Of a DNA stretch of 64,000 nt, positions 17,355 to 26,633 are shown piece by piece. This stretch comes from Anaerolineae bacterium. Lineage in GTDB: Bacteria; Chloroflexota; Anaerolineae; Anaerolineales; E44-bin32. Below the pieces are notes generated by a model. That model made no database searches. It worked only from the letters and a program-made list of their open reading frames with translations, and was not told the origin of the DNA. The stretch's first letter is position 1, and every line of letters begins with the position of its first letter. The position numbers and the translations under genes are program-made. The stretch spans positions 62,001-126,000 of the forward strand of contig DUEZ01000075.1 in assembly GCA_011174825.1 (NCBI GenBank). Direction: 5' to 3'.

Positions 17355-20300
17355 TTACTTGGTTTTTATTTTTCGTTGGCGATTCGGAGAAGCGGGTGAA
17401 AATTTCTTCTCAACGTTCTCCACACGTCTCAAGAGCGCTGAAATCGTGTCTTCATCTTCCTGCCAAAAAGCAGCTGCTTGAAATAGCCTTACCTGCCCTC
17501 TCCGTACAAGATAGCCCCGACCTGGTGGTAAGCCGGTGGAGGGTTGACCTGGCGGTCGTCGAGCGTTATTAAATTGCTCTAGGCCTTCACTGCCTGATAA
17601 TAAGAGACCACATCCGTGTCTTCTGATACGTTGGATGAGGGGATCGTCATAATCCCTTGGAAGTTCTGATACGTTCCCAGCCACGATCATACTTACGCCA
17701 AGGTCGCCTCCGACTGAGATCAAATCTCCAATTTGCTTGCTCGCGTTCTCGGTGCGGGTTGAGAACATGTCATAATCGTCGATAACAATCAGAAGATGTG
17801 GCCACTGCCTCACAAAATCCTGCGCGCTAAAACGATCCGGATCCTTTTCATAAGCGTTTTCAAGAGCTTCCTGCCGATGCTCTATTTCCTCTGTTAATTG
17901 AGAAAGTGTGGCTTCCATGGATGACAAAGAGTCGATATAGGCCATGATCTGAGGTAATCCTCGAAACGCCCTGAATGTTCGACAATGAAAATCGGGGAGA
18001 ATCAGACGTATTCTCTCCGGAGAGAACCGTTCAACCAGTCCGAGAATCCAAGTTTGAAGAACGGATGTCTTCCCTGATTGAGGGCTCGTAGATGCGACCA
18101 AGAACGTAGGCCCATCATCGACAAGCGAAAGTCCAATCGATGACAGAGTTTGATAATCTTGACCTAGCATCGTGGTTAACCTGGCATCTTCCGGTACAAG
18201 TGTAGGTGGCGCGTCGAATTCAGGGAGCGTAACCAGCAGTGGAAGACTATAAATCTCAGGTGGCCTAGCACCCATCCACGCCTTTTTCATGCGTCTGGCA
18301 AGATGCCTTAATTCCTGGAACTGGTCCTCATCTGAGTGCCCCCTCGTTGGAAGTGCGGCTTGAAATTCCAGTGGGGGTGTCCCTCGCAGCAGGCCTCGAC
18401 CAGGCGGAGGAGGCGTCGCGATTTCCTCCTGTATCTTTGCCTCGCTTGGACGACCAACGATGCGGAAATACTCCGTCTGGTCTGCCTGATGGAAGGTAAG
18501 TCGTAGATTAATGTTCGCAAAGAGATCGTTCGGGATTTCGGATTGAAGGCTTGCTGAGATCACCATGTAGAGACCCGATGCAGCTCCACCGCTGATAAGA
18601 GTCGAGACACTCTTCGCTAATTCTACGTCCACCGAACGCCTAAAATCACCGTATCCATCGATGATTAAGTATATACTCGGTAGTCGTGACGTCGACTCTA
18701 CTCGCGCGTTGTAATCTTCATAACTATCAACTTGGGCTCCGCGGAACAAATCGTTGCGTCTTGAGATTTCATCATGAATATGACCGATCAATCGCTCGAT
18801 CCGTTCCATCTCAAAACGTGTTACAACCGCCCCGACATGAGGCATTGTGTCAAGAACCTTGAGCGTGGACTGACCCCCGAAATCAAGGATGTAGAATTGG
18901 ACCTCATCCGGGGGGCGAGTGAGTGAAAGCGACGCTACGATTGTACGAAGCAAAGTGCTTTTCCCGGTCCCTGCAGAGCCGAATACCAGCAGATGCCCCC
19001 CACCGCGCCTGGGATCTATTTGAAACAAGATTTGTTTCTGTTGCGCAGGATGATCATACAACCCCAGAAGGGGATGCACCTTTGATGGTTTTTCACCCTG
19101 ATCGGCCCAAGACCGACACGGTTGCCACTCTTCACCGTTCCAACCACCCGTGAAGTGCTTGGTCAATAAGTCCGGTAAGTAGATTCGATCACGCAATGGG
19201 TCAGGCCAGACAGGCGGTGGTTTCTTCAACTTAAGGTTACGCGCGGCCTCCACCAATCGTCCAACGATTGCTTGAGCTTCGGTGAATTGTGCCTCAGGGG
19301 ATAATCCTGTTCCCTCCCTTGCATCGCCCCACTGAGGTAGCTCGAGCGTCTCGCGCCGACCATCGGGCCACAATTTCTGGATCGTCTTTGCTGATGTTCG
19401 ACCATCCTGCTCGTCACCATACGTGCCCCCCGCATAGGCTGCCTGGAAAAGTTGTCTTGTCTGTGCTTGAAAAAATGCCCTTCCCCGTGTGAGATCAACT
19501 GCATCTGGGATTCCGATCATCTGAACACTGTCTTGTACTTCACTGACTCGCAAGCAGATCCGGAACGTTGAATTCTGGAGAATCTCGGGGTCAACGGCGG
19601 CTTCGATATTTTGCGTAGCCAATATCAGATGGACACCTAACGATCGCCCTTGTCGGGCGATACTGATCAGGCGTTTACTCTCTTCAGGATGACGTTCTTT
19701 GAACTCGGCGAATTCGTCAAAGACGATTACCAAGCGTGGGAGAGGTCGTTTCACTGTAAGCAGACGGTATTCATCAACGTGAGACCGACCAAAACCGAAG
19801 GAGACACGTGCGTTTTCCAAGACACGTTTGCGATGTTCGATCTCACCTGTTAATGCCAAGATTACACGCTCAGCATAGCTAGAGTGCGATTCGATGTCCG
19901 TTACCACGCCGACTGTATGAGGTAACTGGGCTAACTCGTAAAACGCCGCGCCCCCCTTATAATCGATCAAGGCGAAATTCAAGTCATAAGGACTGTGGGT
20001 AGCTGCAAGACCGAGCAGAATGGATTTAAGTACTTCGCTCTTTCCTGATCCCGTCATACCGCCGATGAGACCATGTGGACCATGTGCGCCATCTCGGTCA
20101 TTGAGGTCGAAGATAAGTTCACCGGTAGCTGATGTTAGGCCAATTGGTGCCCTGAGATGCCCGTAAGGAGGGTCCCCATCCCACCATGATTCAATGGGCA
20201 ATTCCCCAACGTCAGAAACATTAAATAACTCGAGGAACGATATCAATGCGGGCGGTTGGGAAAGATCACCGGTATGCGGCCACTTAATGATTGCCAGCGC

Positions 20301-21515
20301 TTCCGCTAGGTGTCTCGAATGTTCAAGTTCGATACTATCCGGACGACACTCTAACTTCAGCCCTTCGGGCCCAATTTCACGATAGCTGAGTAGATTTCCC
20401 TCAAGTTCGAGTATTCCCCCGCAGGGACCGGGAATATGTTCAGGTTCATCGGTCAGAAAAATCCCATGAACGCCAAGCTGCTTCCCCTTGTTCAACATAA
20501 GTGAAAGCCCAGGATGGGAAAAATCAGCCGGCAGTTCATCAAAGACGATAATCAACTTAGGAAGTGGTCCTTGGGAGGTATCAGTGCCTGGGTAACGATG
20601 TTTTTTCGTTTCCACGCGTTGCTCTCGACGCTGTAACTCACTTTCTAGATCATCTAGGATCGTCGAGAGCATCTCAAGCTCATCCGAAGCGATCGTCTCA
20701 CGCCAGGCAAGAATATTGGTAGCATGAGGCAGTGAATGGGTCCACATCCATGAAGAATGGTTATCCTGTTTGGCTATCGTCGCCAACTGAACTTCAGCAG
20801 GCCAATGATGAGTAACAAGATGACATAATACAGCTCTCGTAAAAGCTCGAACTTTCGCAGACTGGCCCGCGATCCCTATGGAACCATTGGATGACAGATT
20901 CATTGCGATAGGGGAACCAGGCACAGAACAATACCTACGATAGAGTTTATCGGCGTGCTCGACTTCCTCACCAAATTCAGGCGGCGCACTGTTGACGTCA
21001 GGAGCTTCAAGGTGAAGTGATGTAGGTACGTTTCCCAACCCTATTCGAACAGATAAGAAATCAAGGTCATTCGGCCGTCTCTCTCCCAAGCGAGCGTCTT
21101 GGTGTTGTGCGCGTGTTAGACATTCAGTTAGGTCAGGGTTACTCTCGATTCTTATTTCGCGCTGACGGTCTTGAAGGGATTGGAGTTCCGCCTCCATGTT
21201 TTTCAGTTTCTCCGCATACTGCTCCTTGCTCTGCAAGACATTCCGCTTGTGTGTCCGTCTTCCTAAGAAATAGGTCAAACCACTCGCCAGGTAAGTAGCC
21301 AACATGATGGGGAGGAACCTCAAGTAAGACATACCCGCAGCCCCTCCCGAAGATGAGGTCATCATGACAACGGATAGCAAGACTGCCCCTAAAGGTAACC
21401 CAATAGCGAGCCAGTTCATTGCCGCAGGGCTTGATGGGAGTTGAGGAGGCGAAGGGATATAGATTTCGTTGTCAGGGAGCGGTGTTTGAATGCGAGGCGG
21501 CCGATTAAAAAGCAT
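17355..21515 (-). CDS. EccC/EssC-type type VII secretion ATPase, three FtsK domains
   Basis: This 1386-residue protein is the motor of the type VII-like locus. Two transmembrane helices (about residues 35-52 and 62-84) are followed by a charged coil and the RIGLG region typical of EccC. Three FtsK/SpoIIIE cassettes then follow. Walker A motifs are GGMTGSGKSE (about 484), FGSAGTGKST (about 845) and STSPQSGKTS (about 1138). The matching Walker B motifs are LVIVFDEFAEF, IYLIIDGYGDF and LLIVIDDYDMF. All three P-loops look intact. It lacks the N-terminal FHA pair of firmicute EssC and the split EccCa/EccCb of ESX-1. AAGGGA precedes the ATG. It lies downstream of three WXG100 genes on the same strand. 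Confidence 0.92.
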   Translation of the reverse strand: MLFNRPPRIQTPLPDNEIYIPSPPQLPSSPAAMNWLAIGLPLGAVLLSVVMMTSSSGGAAGMSYLRFLPIMLATYLASGLTYFLGRRTHKRNVLQSKEQYAEKLKNMEAELQSLQDRQREIRIESNPDLTECLTRAQHQDARLGERRPNDLDFLSVRIGLGNVPTSLHLEAPDVNSAPPEFGEEVEHADKLYRRYCSVPGSPIAMNLSSNGSIGIAGQSAKVRAFTRAVLCHLVTHHWPAEVQLATIAKQDNHSSWMWTHSLPHATNILAWRETIASDELEMLSTILDDLESELQRREQRVETKKHRYPGTDTSQGPLPKLIIVFDELPADFSHPGLSLMLNKGKQLGVHGIFLTDEPEHIPGPCGGILELEGNLLSYREIGPEGLKLECRPDSIELEHSRHLAEALAIIKWPHTGDLSQPPALISFLELFNVSDVGELPIESWWDGDPPYGHLRAPIGLTSATGELIFDLNDRDGAHGPHGLIGGMTGSGKSEVLKSILLGLAATHSPYDLNFALIDYKGGAAFYELAQLPHTVGVVTDIESHSSYAERVILALTGEIEHRKRVLENARVSFGFGRSHVDEYRLLTVKRPLPRLVIVFDEFAEFKERHPEESKRLISIARQGRSLGVHLILATQNIEAAVDPEILQNSTFRICLRVSEVQDSVQMIGIPDAVDLTRGRAFFQAQTRQLFQAAYAGGTYGDEQDGRTSAKTIQKLWPDGRRETLELPQWGDAREGTGLSPEAQFTEAQAIVGRLVEAARNLKLKKPPPVWPDPLRDRIYLPDLLTKHFTGGWNGEEWQPCRSWADQGEKPSKVHPLLGLYDHPAQQKQILFQIDPRRGGGHLLVFGSAGTGKSTLLRTIVASLSLTRPPDEVQFYILDFGGQSTLKVLDTMPHVGAVVTRFEMERIERLIGHIHDEISRRNDLFRGAQVDSYEDYNARVESTSRLPSIYLIIDGYGDFRRSVDVELAKSVSTLISGGAASGLYMVISASLQSEIPNDLFANINLRLTFHQADQTEYFRIVGRPSEAKIQEEIATPPPPGRGLLRGTPPLEFQAALPTRGHSDEDQFQELRHLARRMKKAWMGARPPEIYSLPLLVTLPEFDAPPTLVPEDARLTTMLGQDYQTLSSIGLSLVDDGPTFLVASTSPQSGKTSVLQTWILGLVERFSPERIRLILPDFHCRTFRAFRGLPQIMAYIDSLSSMEATLSQLTEEIEHRQEALENAYEKDPDRFSAQDFVRQWPHLLIVIDDYDMFSTRTENASKQIGDLISVGGDLGVSMIVAGNVSELPRDYDDPLIQRIRRHGCGLLLSGSEGLEQFNNARRPPGQPSTGLPPGRGYLVRRGQVRLFQAAAFWQEDEDTISALLRRVENVEKKFSPASPNRQRKIKTK

Positions 21516-21741
21516 TCTATTATCCCTTGAAAAACATCCGCTAGATTTTCAAGATAACACCTGAAGGTGTCGCCACAATCCTACAGATTACGCCGCGAAC
21601 CGATTGGTGTGCAGAAAGATCACTAAAAATTCTATTTGATTTTATATTCCTTGTAGTTTTCAGCGTGATTTTCCCCCACTCAGCGCTGCACACACAACCA
21701 CGTTACCTTGATTTAGGGGGCCATGAGGATCGAAGATCCAA

Positions 21742-22011
21742 TTACAGCCGATCGACCTCACTGAAATCCTGGGCTGCACGATTGAGCAAATTACCCGCTT
21801 CTTGTAGCGTATTGATCGCTGAAGTGAGGCTGCCCTGCATGTCTCTCCACTGGCTGAAGATTTTCCCAGCACGGGCACCTGTGAATTGGCCCTCGAGATT
21901 GCTCATCATACTCCGAGCTCGCGAGACCAAACCCTCGACTTCGCTCTGCATATTCAAAAACTGTCCACCTGTACTTTGAACTTCCCCGGGATCGATCCTA
22001 ATAACGGTCAT
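21742..22011 (-). CDS. WXG100-family protein 1, 89 aa
   Basis: The size and the all-helical pattern fit ESAT-6-like WXG100 proteins. These form helical-hairpin dimers that are substrates or co-substrates of FtsK-type secretion ATPases. The turn is LEGQFTGARAGKIFSQW, so the usual W-x-G is F-T-G here. RIDPGEV at the N-terminus resembles the start of the candidate effector (RIDPSNL). AGGAGG lies six bases before the ATG. It is the WXG100 gene nearest to the ATPase gene, 226 bases upstream of it. Confidence 0.82.
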   Translation of the reverse strand: MTVIRIDPGEVQSTGGQFLNMQSEVEGLVSRARSMMSNLEGQFTGARAGKIFSQWRDMQGSLTSAINTLQEAGNLLNRAAQDFSEVDRL

Positions 22012-22073
22012 GCGATTCCTCCTAATAAATCAGTGCTATGAAGACGTCTAATGTGATTTTATTTGTAACCGGC

Positions 22074-22343
22074 TTATGACCTATCAATACGTTCATATCG
22101 CTCGGCAAGCGCCTGCAATTCCTGTGCAATGCGTAGAAGAAGCGCAATGTGACCTTGCATCAACACTCGCCAATCCTTGTAGTGACTATAGAACATTTCA
22201 CCAGTGACACCACCCCAAGCCTTTTCAAGTCTCGTTATCGATTTCTCAAGCCGATTCACGATCGCTTGGCTATCGCGACCAGCACGAGCAAACTCTTCAG
22301 CAGTTCGGCGCACTTCAGCAAGAGATAACTTCTGTTCTCCCAC
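22074..22343 (-). CDS. WXG100-family protein 2, 89 aa
   Basis: A canonical WXG100 arrangement: helix, turn with WGG (KAWGGVTGEMFYSHY), helix. The start is a GTG with AGGAG six bases upstream, and that site overlaps the end and stop codon of WXG100 gene 3, so the two are translationally coupled. It probably pairs with one of its neighbours as a heterodimer. The C-terminal part LAERYERIDRS carries a YxxxD/E-like pattern (YERID), compatible with a type VII export signal, though this is only suggestive. Confidence 0.85.
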   Translation of the reverse strand: MGEQKLSLAEVRRTAEEFARAGRDSQAIVNRLEKSITRLEKAWGGVTGEMFYSHYKDWRVLMQGHIALLLRIAQELQALAERYERIDRS

Positions 22344-22346
22344 AAC

Positions 22347-22676
22347 TTACTCCTGATCGCCAGTCTCCTCTGGGATCCATACAGTCTCCCACGATGTCTC
22401 CCAAACAGTTACAGAGATCGCCTCGACCCGATCCGCGAGGCTCTCTAAAGACTCTGCACAAGCTAAGATGTTGCCGATTTCAGGGTGATAATGATCGCTA
22501 AATCTGGTTCTGGCGTTGCCTTCCCAACTCGCATCCAAAGCGGATCCCAGAGCGCGCGCTTGCTGCGCTAACTCACGGATCTCATTAGCGATCTTCCTCC
22601 ACTTGATACCAATTCCAATGTCTTGATCCGGGTAGGACGTCGTGGCGTGCCTAACCTGTCTTTTTACAAACGGCAT
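22347..22676 (-). CDS. WXG100-family protein 3, 109 aa
   Basis: The turn is DASWEGNARTRFSDHY, with a clear WEG. The ATG at 22676 has GAGGTGAGG directly upstream; an upstream frame extension would add an unlikely Cys/Arg-rich leader. The protein is somewhat longer than its neighbours and ends in an acidic, Trp-rich tail (VWETSWETVWIPEETGDQE). It is the first gene of the WXG-WXG-WXG-EccC series and is divergent from the candidate effector gene. Confidence 0.83.
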   Translation of the reverse strand: MPFVKRQVRHATTSYPDQDIGIGIKWRKIANEIRELAQQARALGSALDASWEGNARTRFSDHYHPEIGNILACAESLESLADRVEAISVTVWETSWETVWIPEETGDQE

Positions 22677-22692
22677 CCTCACCTCAAAACCA

Positions 22693-22698
22693 AGTATA
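22693..22698 (-). promoter_or_regulatory. -10 element for the WXG100/EccC operon
   Basis: TATACT on the minus strand lies 16 bases before the WXG100 gene 3 start. A possible -35 TTGATC is 19 bases upstream, longer than ideal. It sits in the divergent 22677-22929 region shared with the candidate effector gene. Confidence 0.4.
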
Positions 22699-22862
22699 CA
22701 ACAATAACTGACCCTCCGATCAAAAAACCCGTTGACCCTCCTAGGCTTATGCGATACCATGAAGCCACGAATGTTAAGCGTATGAGAATTGACTTACCTG
22801 ATTATTCATCTTGTTTTCATCAGAGGAACACCCAGGTTTATTAAAATTGCTTAATGGATCGT

Positions 22863-22868
22863 TATAAT
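22863..22868 (+). promoter_or_regulatory. -10 element for the candidate effector operon
   Basis: A perfect TATAAT lies 61 bases before the effector ATG. The -35 region is AT-rich and poor (TTAAAA at 16 bases). It could allow control together with the divergent WXG100/EccC promoter. Confidence 0.4.
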
Positions 22869-22929
22869 TTGCTCCAGGACATTATTTAGGTATCATGAAA
22901 TCACTGCTAAGCATCGCAGGACATCAAGT

Positions 22930-24477
22930 ATGACCAACATCCGCATAGATCCTTCCAACCTTCGTGATGTCGCTCAGCAATTGGACTCCATTGCAGATCG
23001 CGTTCGATCTCTCGGTAATGAAGCGCACCATATTACGCTTGACACCCCTAGTTATGATGGACAATTTGGCCCTAAGGCTCGCGCTTTAGGGATGGAAGCG
23101 GAGGCGAGGTTGACCGAACAAGCGAGGCGACTAAGCTTCCTCAGCGAGGAGTTAGTCGTCAAAGCTGCAGCCTTTGAGGCGGTAGATCGCGAAACCCTAA
23201 CAGCCTTCGATCAACTCACTGAAGTTTTACAAAGTTGGATGGACCAAGCCAACCTGGTTTTGTCACCCTTAGTGAGGCTGGCAACTTTTCCTATGGCGCG
23301 TGTTGACCGCTATCTACGGTTGGGTTTTCTGATCGAAGATCCTGGTGATGGTGAAGAGGAAGACGGGGACGAGGAAAAAGAAGAGGAGGAAGTGGAAACC
23401 GGGTCCGTGTGGTCTAACGTTGTCCACGGTGCATCAGACCTCTGGAGCTGGTATGACCGGACCATAAACCAACCCATTTACTCGATTTTCGGTACAGAGG
23501 ACATCCTCGGTCAAGCTTACCAAGGTGGCAAAAATCTCCTTGATCTTATAGCTATCACACAGTATCAAGCCTTAATGAACCGCAACGCACCTTCGGATTA
23601 CCTACGTGACTATGTTTTTTTAATCCAAGAACCGGGATTGCCACCAGATGGACCGGTCACGGCGGGACTTGACGCGATGGCAGCTTCAGATCCTAGCGGA
23701 AATCCCATTTCGATCGTCGGAAGAGAAATGGCGGATTTAATCGCACAGAGAGAGATACGTGTCTCCTTCATCATGGATGGTGGTGGCGCATCACCTTGGA
23801 CAAATCGAATCTTTTTAGCCGATCGCTATATTAATGCCAATGAACTGGAAACACCTTCAGGAACAGGTTTGCTTGCTCATGAGCTGACCCACTCCTTACA
23901 GCGCGAATTAGATGACCCACATTTCTGGCCCAGTGGAGAACCAAGACTTTCAGAACCTCGAAGCAGATTGATAGGGGATTCAACCAACTATATGGAGGTG
24001 CTCGCTTACATCGTAGGGGACACTGTGGAATATGATATGCTCGCTCAGATTCCAAGTCCGTCAAGATCTGACATTATGAGAATGGATCGACTGGCGAATG
24101 ACATAGCAACCCTAACAAACGATGATGCGTTGAATGCGACTCGATATGTTGTAAAAAGGTATAACTATGTGGATGTTTATAAAAAGAACTTCACGGTCGA
24201 AATGGGTGTACCTGATCACCGTATACCGGATGGCGGTTGGGATCATTGGTTACGAGAGATGGGATTCTCCGACGAGGCGATAAATCATATCGTTGATATC
24301 GCATCGACAGGAACTGTTGAACATGTCGATCCAAATCTCATCGATCCTGCAAATGGGGTATATAGCACTCCTACTCCATCGCCTACGGCAACATCGACTC
24401 CTACTCAGACCCCAACACCATCATCATCCTCAAGTCCGCCTACAACACCAACATCAACGCCAACAGGAAAACCATGA
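22930..24477 (+). CDS. Candidate type VII effector: WXG100-like N-terminus plus zinc metallopeptidase domain
   Basis: The first roughly 110 residues are helical and begin RIDPSNLRDVAQQLDSIADRV, with ITLDTPSYDGQFGPKARALG at the turn. This resembles WXG100/LXG-type secretion domains. A very acidic linker (about residues 137-157) follows, then a domain with LLAHELTHSLQRE. Its HExxH (about 317-321) and a downstream Glu in NYMEVLAYIVGD (about 355) match gluzincin-like ligands. The motif resembles DUF4157-type peptidases of secreted toxins. The C-terminus is a Thr/Pro/Ser-rich tail of about 35 residues. No Sec signal is present. The stop overlaps the next gene (ATGA). The effector role is inferred from domains and position. 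Confidence 0.78.
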   Translation: MTNIRIDPSNLRDVAQQLDSIADRVRSLGNEAHHITLDTPSYDGQFGPKARALGMEAEARLTEQARRLSFLSEELVVKAAAFEAVDRETLTAFDQLTEVLQSWMDQANLVLSPLVRLATFPMARVDRYLRLGFLIEDPGDGEEEDGDEEKEEEEVETGSVWSNVVHGASDLWSWYDRTINQPIYSIFGTEDILGQAYQGGKNLLDLIAITQYQALMNRNAPSDYLRDYVFLIQEPGLPPDGPVTAGLDAMAASDPSGNPISIVGREMADLIAQREIRVSFIMDGGGASPWTNRIFLADRYINANELETPSGTGLLAHELTHSLQRELDDPHFWPSGEPRLSEPRSRLIGDSTNYMEVLAYIVGDTVEYDMLAQIPSPSRSDIMRMDRLANDIATLTNDDALNATRYVVKRYNYVDVYKKNFTVEMGVPDHRIPDGGWDHWLREMGFSDEAINHIVDIASTGTVEHVDPNLIDPANGVYSTPTPSPTATSTPTQTPTPSSSSSPPTTPTSTPTGKP

Positions 24478-25577
24478 GCGAAAGCAATTCAACAAGTACA
24501 AGAAAGGGTGAACGAGACGAGAGCAAGGAGGGTCGTACCAATCGCACCATCATTTTGTTAACTTCACTTGTTCTTATCTCGGTCGCTTGCATCGTTTTAC
24601 TTTGGGATCGATATCTTCACTGCGACCCGCAATCACCAAGGATCGTTCAATTCGATTGTGTGTTCACCCGTCGCCAAAAAACGCCTCGACTTGAACTGCC
24701 GGGCGTTCATCAACTCACGAACGATTATTACTACTACCAATCACCTGTTTGGTCCCCGGATGGCAACACCATCGCCGTAATGAGGAATGCGGAAAACCTA
24801 CCACCTGGTGGACCAAATCCTAACGCCTGGGAGATCGTATTCATAAACCCTGATACTGGAAAGCTGACTGAATTTGATGATCCTCGTTTTAAGGATCAAG
24901 CTAATCTCTATCCATCATGGTCGGTTGAAACCGGGCAATTAGCATTCATCACGCAAGTTCCTAATCCCACAGATGATCTACCTTGGCTCACGAAGAATTT
25001 GCTTTCTCTTTACTCACCAAAGGAAGATAAATTTGTAGAGCAATTTGAATGTATAACCTGTGAATGGCCTGCATGGATATCGAATTCAACCATCATGGTA
25101 AATATGAATCTAGGCAACAAGGTTTTTGGGATCGCGATTTTTGATATCAATACAAGACAATTCACGGAGCTTGTTAGAACTGACCTCATTGGTCCTTATT
25201 CAGTATCCCCTGACGGAAAAGAAATATTAATGGTCGATGATCAATGTACAGGAATATGGAAGTACACTTTGGGAATAGAAAGCTTCATCAGTTTCATAGA
25301 TTCCTCCGAAATGCATGAATGTGATCCAAATTGGTCATGGAACGGTCAAAGATTGGTTTATATCGAGAAGGATCCTTCTATTGGTGCACCGACCTATTTG
25401 ACGGTGTCCAACGCAGATGGATCCAATCCTCTGCGATTGCTGGAACCTGAACTCGCACTTTATCAAATCCGTTATCCTGCGTGGTCTCCCGACGGCACTC
25501 GGATTGTATTCACTTATGGCTCCGAAGGAGCGAGCACAATCTATATCATGGATGTGCCGGAACAGCTTCAACCTTAG
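24474..25577 (+). CDS. Membrane-anchored PD40/TolB-like beta-propeller protein
   Basis: A charged N-terminus is followed by one transmembrane helix (about residues 26-45). The rest is an exported domain with five or more PD40 repeats, for example VWSPDGNTIAV, SVSPDGKEILMV, DPNWSWNGQRLVYI and YPAWSPDGTRIVF. TolB-like propellers bind proteins or peptides. Four Cys residues could form disulfides outside the membrane. Translation is coupled to the metallopeptidase gene by ATGA, suggesting fixed stoichiometry. It could be a cognate inhibitor, a surface receptor or a chaperone for that protein; the sequence does not decide. Confidence 0.78.
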   Translation: MSESNSTSTRKGERDESKEGRTNRTIILLTSLVLISVACIVLLWDRYLHCDPQSPRIVQFDCVFTRRQKTPRLELPGVHQLTNDYYYYQSPVWSPDGNTIAVMRNAENLPPGGPNPNAWEIVFINPDTGKLTEFDDPRFKDQANLYPSWSVETGQLAFITQVPNPTDDLPWLTKNLLSLYSPKEDKFVEQFECITCEWPAWISNSTIMVNMNLGNKVFGIAIFDINTRQFTELVRTDLIGPYSVSPDGKEILMVDDQCTGIWKYTLGIESFISFIDSSEMHECDPNWSWNGQRLVYIEKDPSIGAPTYLTVSNADGSNPLRLLEPELALYQIRYPAWSPDGTRIVFTYGSEGASTIYIMDVPEQLQP

Positions 25578-25829
25578 TAATGTATGACTTATTTCTTCTT
25601 GCGATCTCATCTCAGCTACCATCACCCTGTTTAAAAGTCATCTCATACACAATCGCTGTTTACTAAGAGATGATTCCACGAATGATGAGAGGAAAATGAT
25701 CTGAACTTGACTTGTTTCCCGGAGGGGTATTAAAGTCTCATAGATTAAGAGGTAATCACAACGATAGTTCGCTGGAATGGGATTGGGTGAGCCTGATGTA
25801 TATCAGGTTATTGGAGATTTGGTTCAATT

Positions 25830-26633
25830 GTGAATACGGATTTTTCGGCGGAATTCAACACACATGAACTGCTACTCGTGCTGGGCACCTTCGGACCATG
25901 CCTTGTGATGGGCGTGGAAGACCCCTATTTAGGAATGAGGGCAGAGGAGGTGGTAGTTTCGCAGCGTCGGGCGCTCGATTCACTCTTGATGAAAGGTTTT
26001 ATACACGGCGTTTCAGAAGAAAAGATTAATCTCCAAGACCAGATTTTCACTGCAGCCAATGTAATCCACCACCCGAACCATTCTCTCATCATACATTCGA
26101 AGCAGAGGTCCAACGGCGATTTCCATAGCTACATCCACTTTGGAAATGAATGGATCGTCCACCATAAGCCTTCACAGGACCAGCATCAATTGATCTTAAT
26201 ACAGAATGTAAATAGATTGTCAAACGGTCTTGGTCAGGCTTTACGTAATGGATCAAAGGCTGAGAGTAGTGGTCCATCCTTCAGCCTTGGAGAGGATAAA
26301 TTATTCGGAGTCCGAAGACTATGTGCTGAGGGAAAGCCGAATGAGGCTAGGGTCAGATTGGATGCTGAGCATCTGCCTGCTGAGGTCGTCTCTTCACTCA
26401 TCGAGACACTCAGTGAACCCGTTACCACTTCATCCTTCGTGTTGGTCGTGAACCGGAACATTGTTGAATCACAGTATGTGCGAGGATTTTCGGTGATCGA
26501 AGGTGCTGATGAAATGTGGATCATGGAGCCTTATGAAGAGGAGGAAAATTCCATGGTCACCTTCCATGCGGCAAATGCATCAAAAGTGCGGGAGCGCTTC
26601 TTAGAGTTGATCCCTTGGAGATTAAATGGCTAA
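25830..26633 (+). CDS. EspG-like secretion-associated protein
   Basis: EspG proteins are cytosolic chaperones of ESX systems that bind substrates. The 267-residue length fits. The N-terminal half shows FNTHELLLVLGTFG, then EEVVVSQRRALDSLLMKGFI, like the EspG pattern of helix plus RxxLxxLxxRGL. A beta-rich middle follows. The C-terminal half ends MVTFHAANASKVRERFLELIPW, resembling the final helix of EspG. The match is by pattern only. The start is a GTG with weak ribosome-binding features. It overlaps the YukD-FHA gene by eight bases. The preceding 252-base gap contains no recognised element. Confidence 0.5.
   Translation: MNTDFSAEFNTHELLLVLGTFGPCLVMGVEDPYLGMRAEEVVVSQRRALDSLLMKGFIHGVSEEKINLQDQIFTAANVIHHPNHSLIIHSKQRSNGDFHSYIHFGNEWIVHHKPSQDQHQLILIQNVNRLSNGLGQALRNGSKAESSGPSFSLGEDKLFGVRRLCAEGKPNEARVRLDAEHLPAEVVSSLIETLSEPVTTSSFVLVVNRNIVESQYVRGFSVIEGADEMWIMEPYEEEENSMVTFHAANASKVRERFLELIPWRLNG

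Noticed and set aside
23831..24064. Antisense gene over the metallopeptidase
   Set aside because: An open frame opposite a conserved gene, with no start signal and no recognisable protein pattern.
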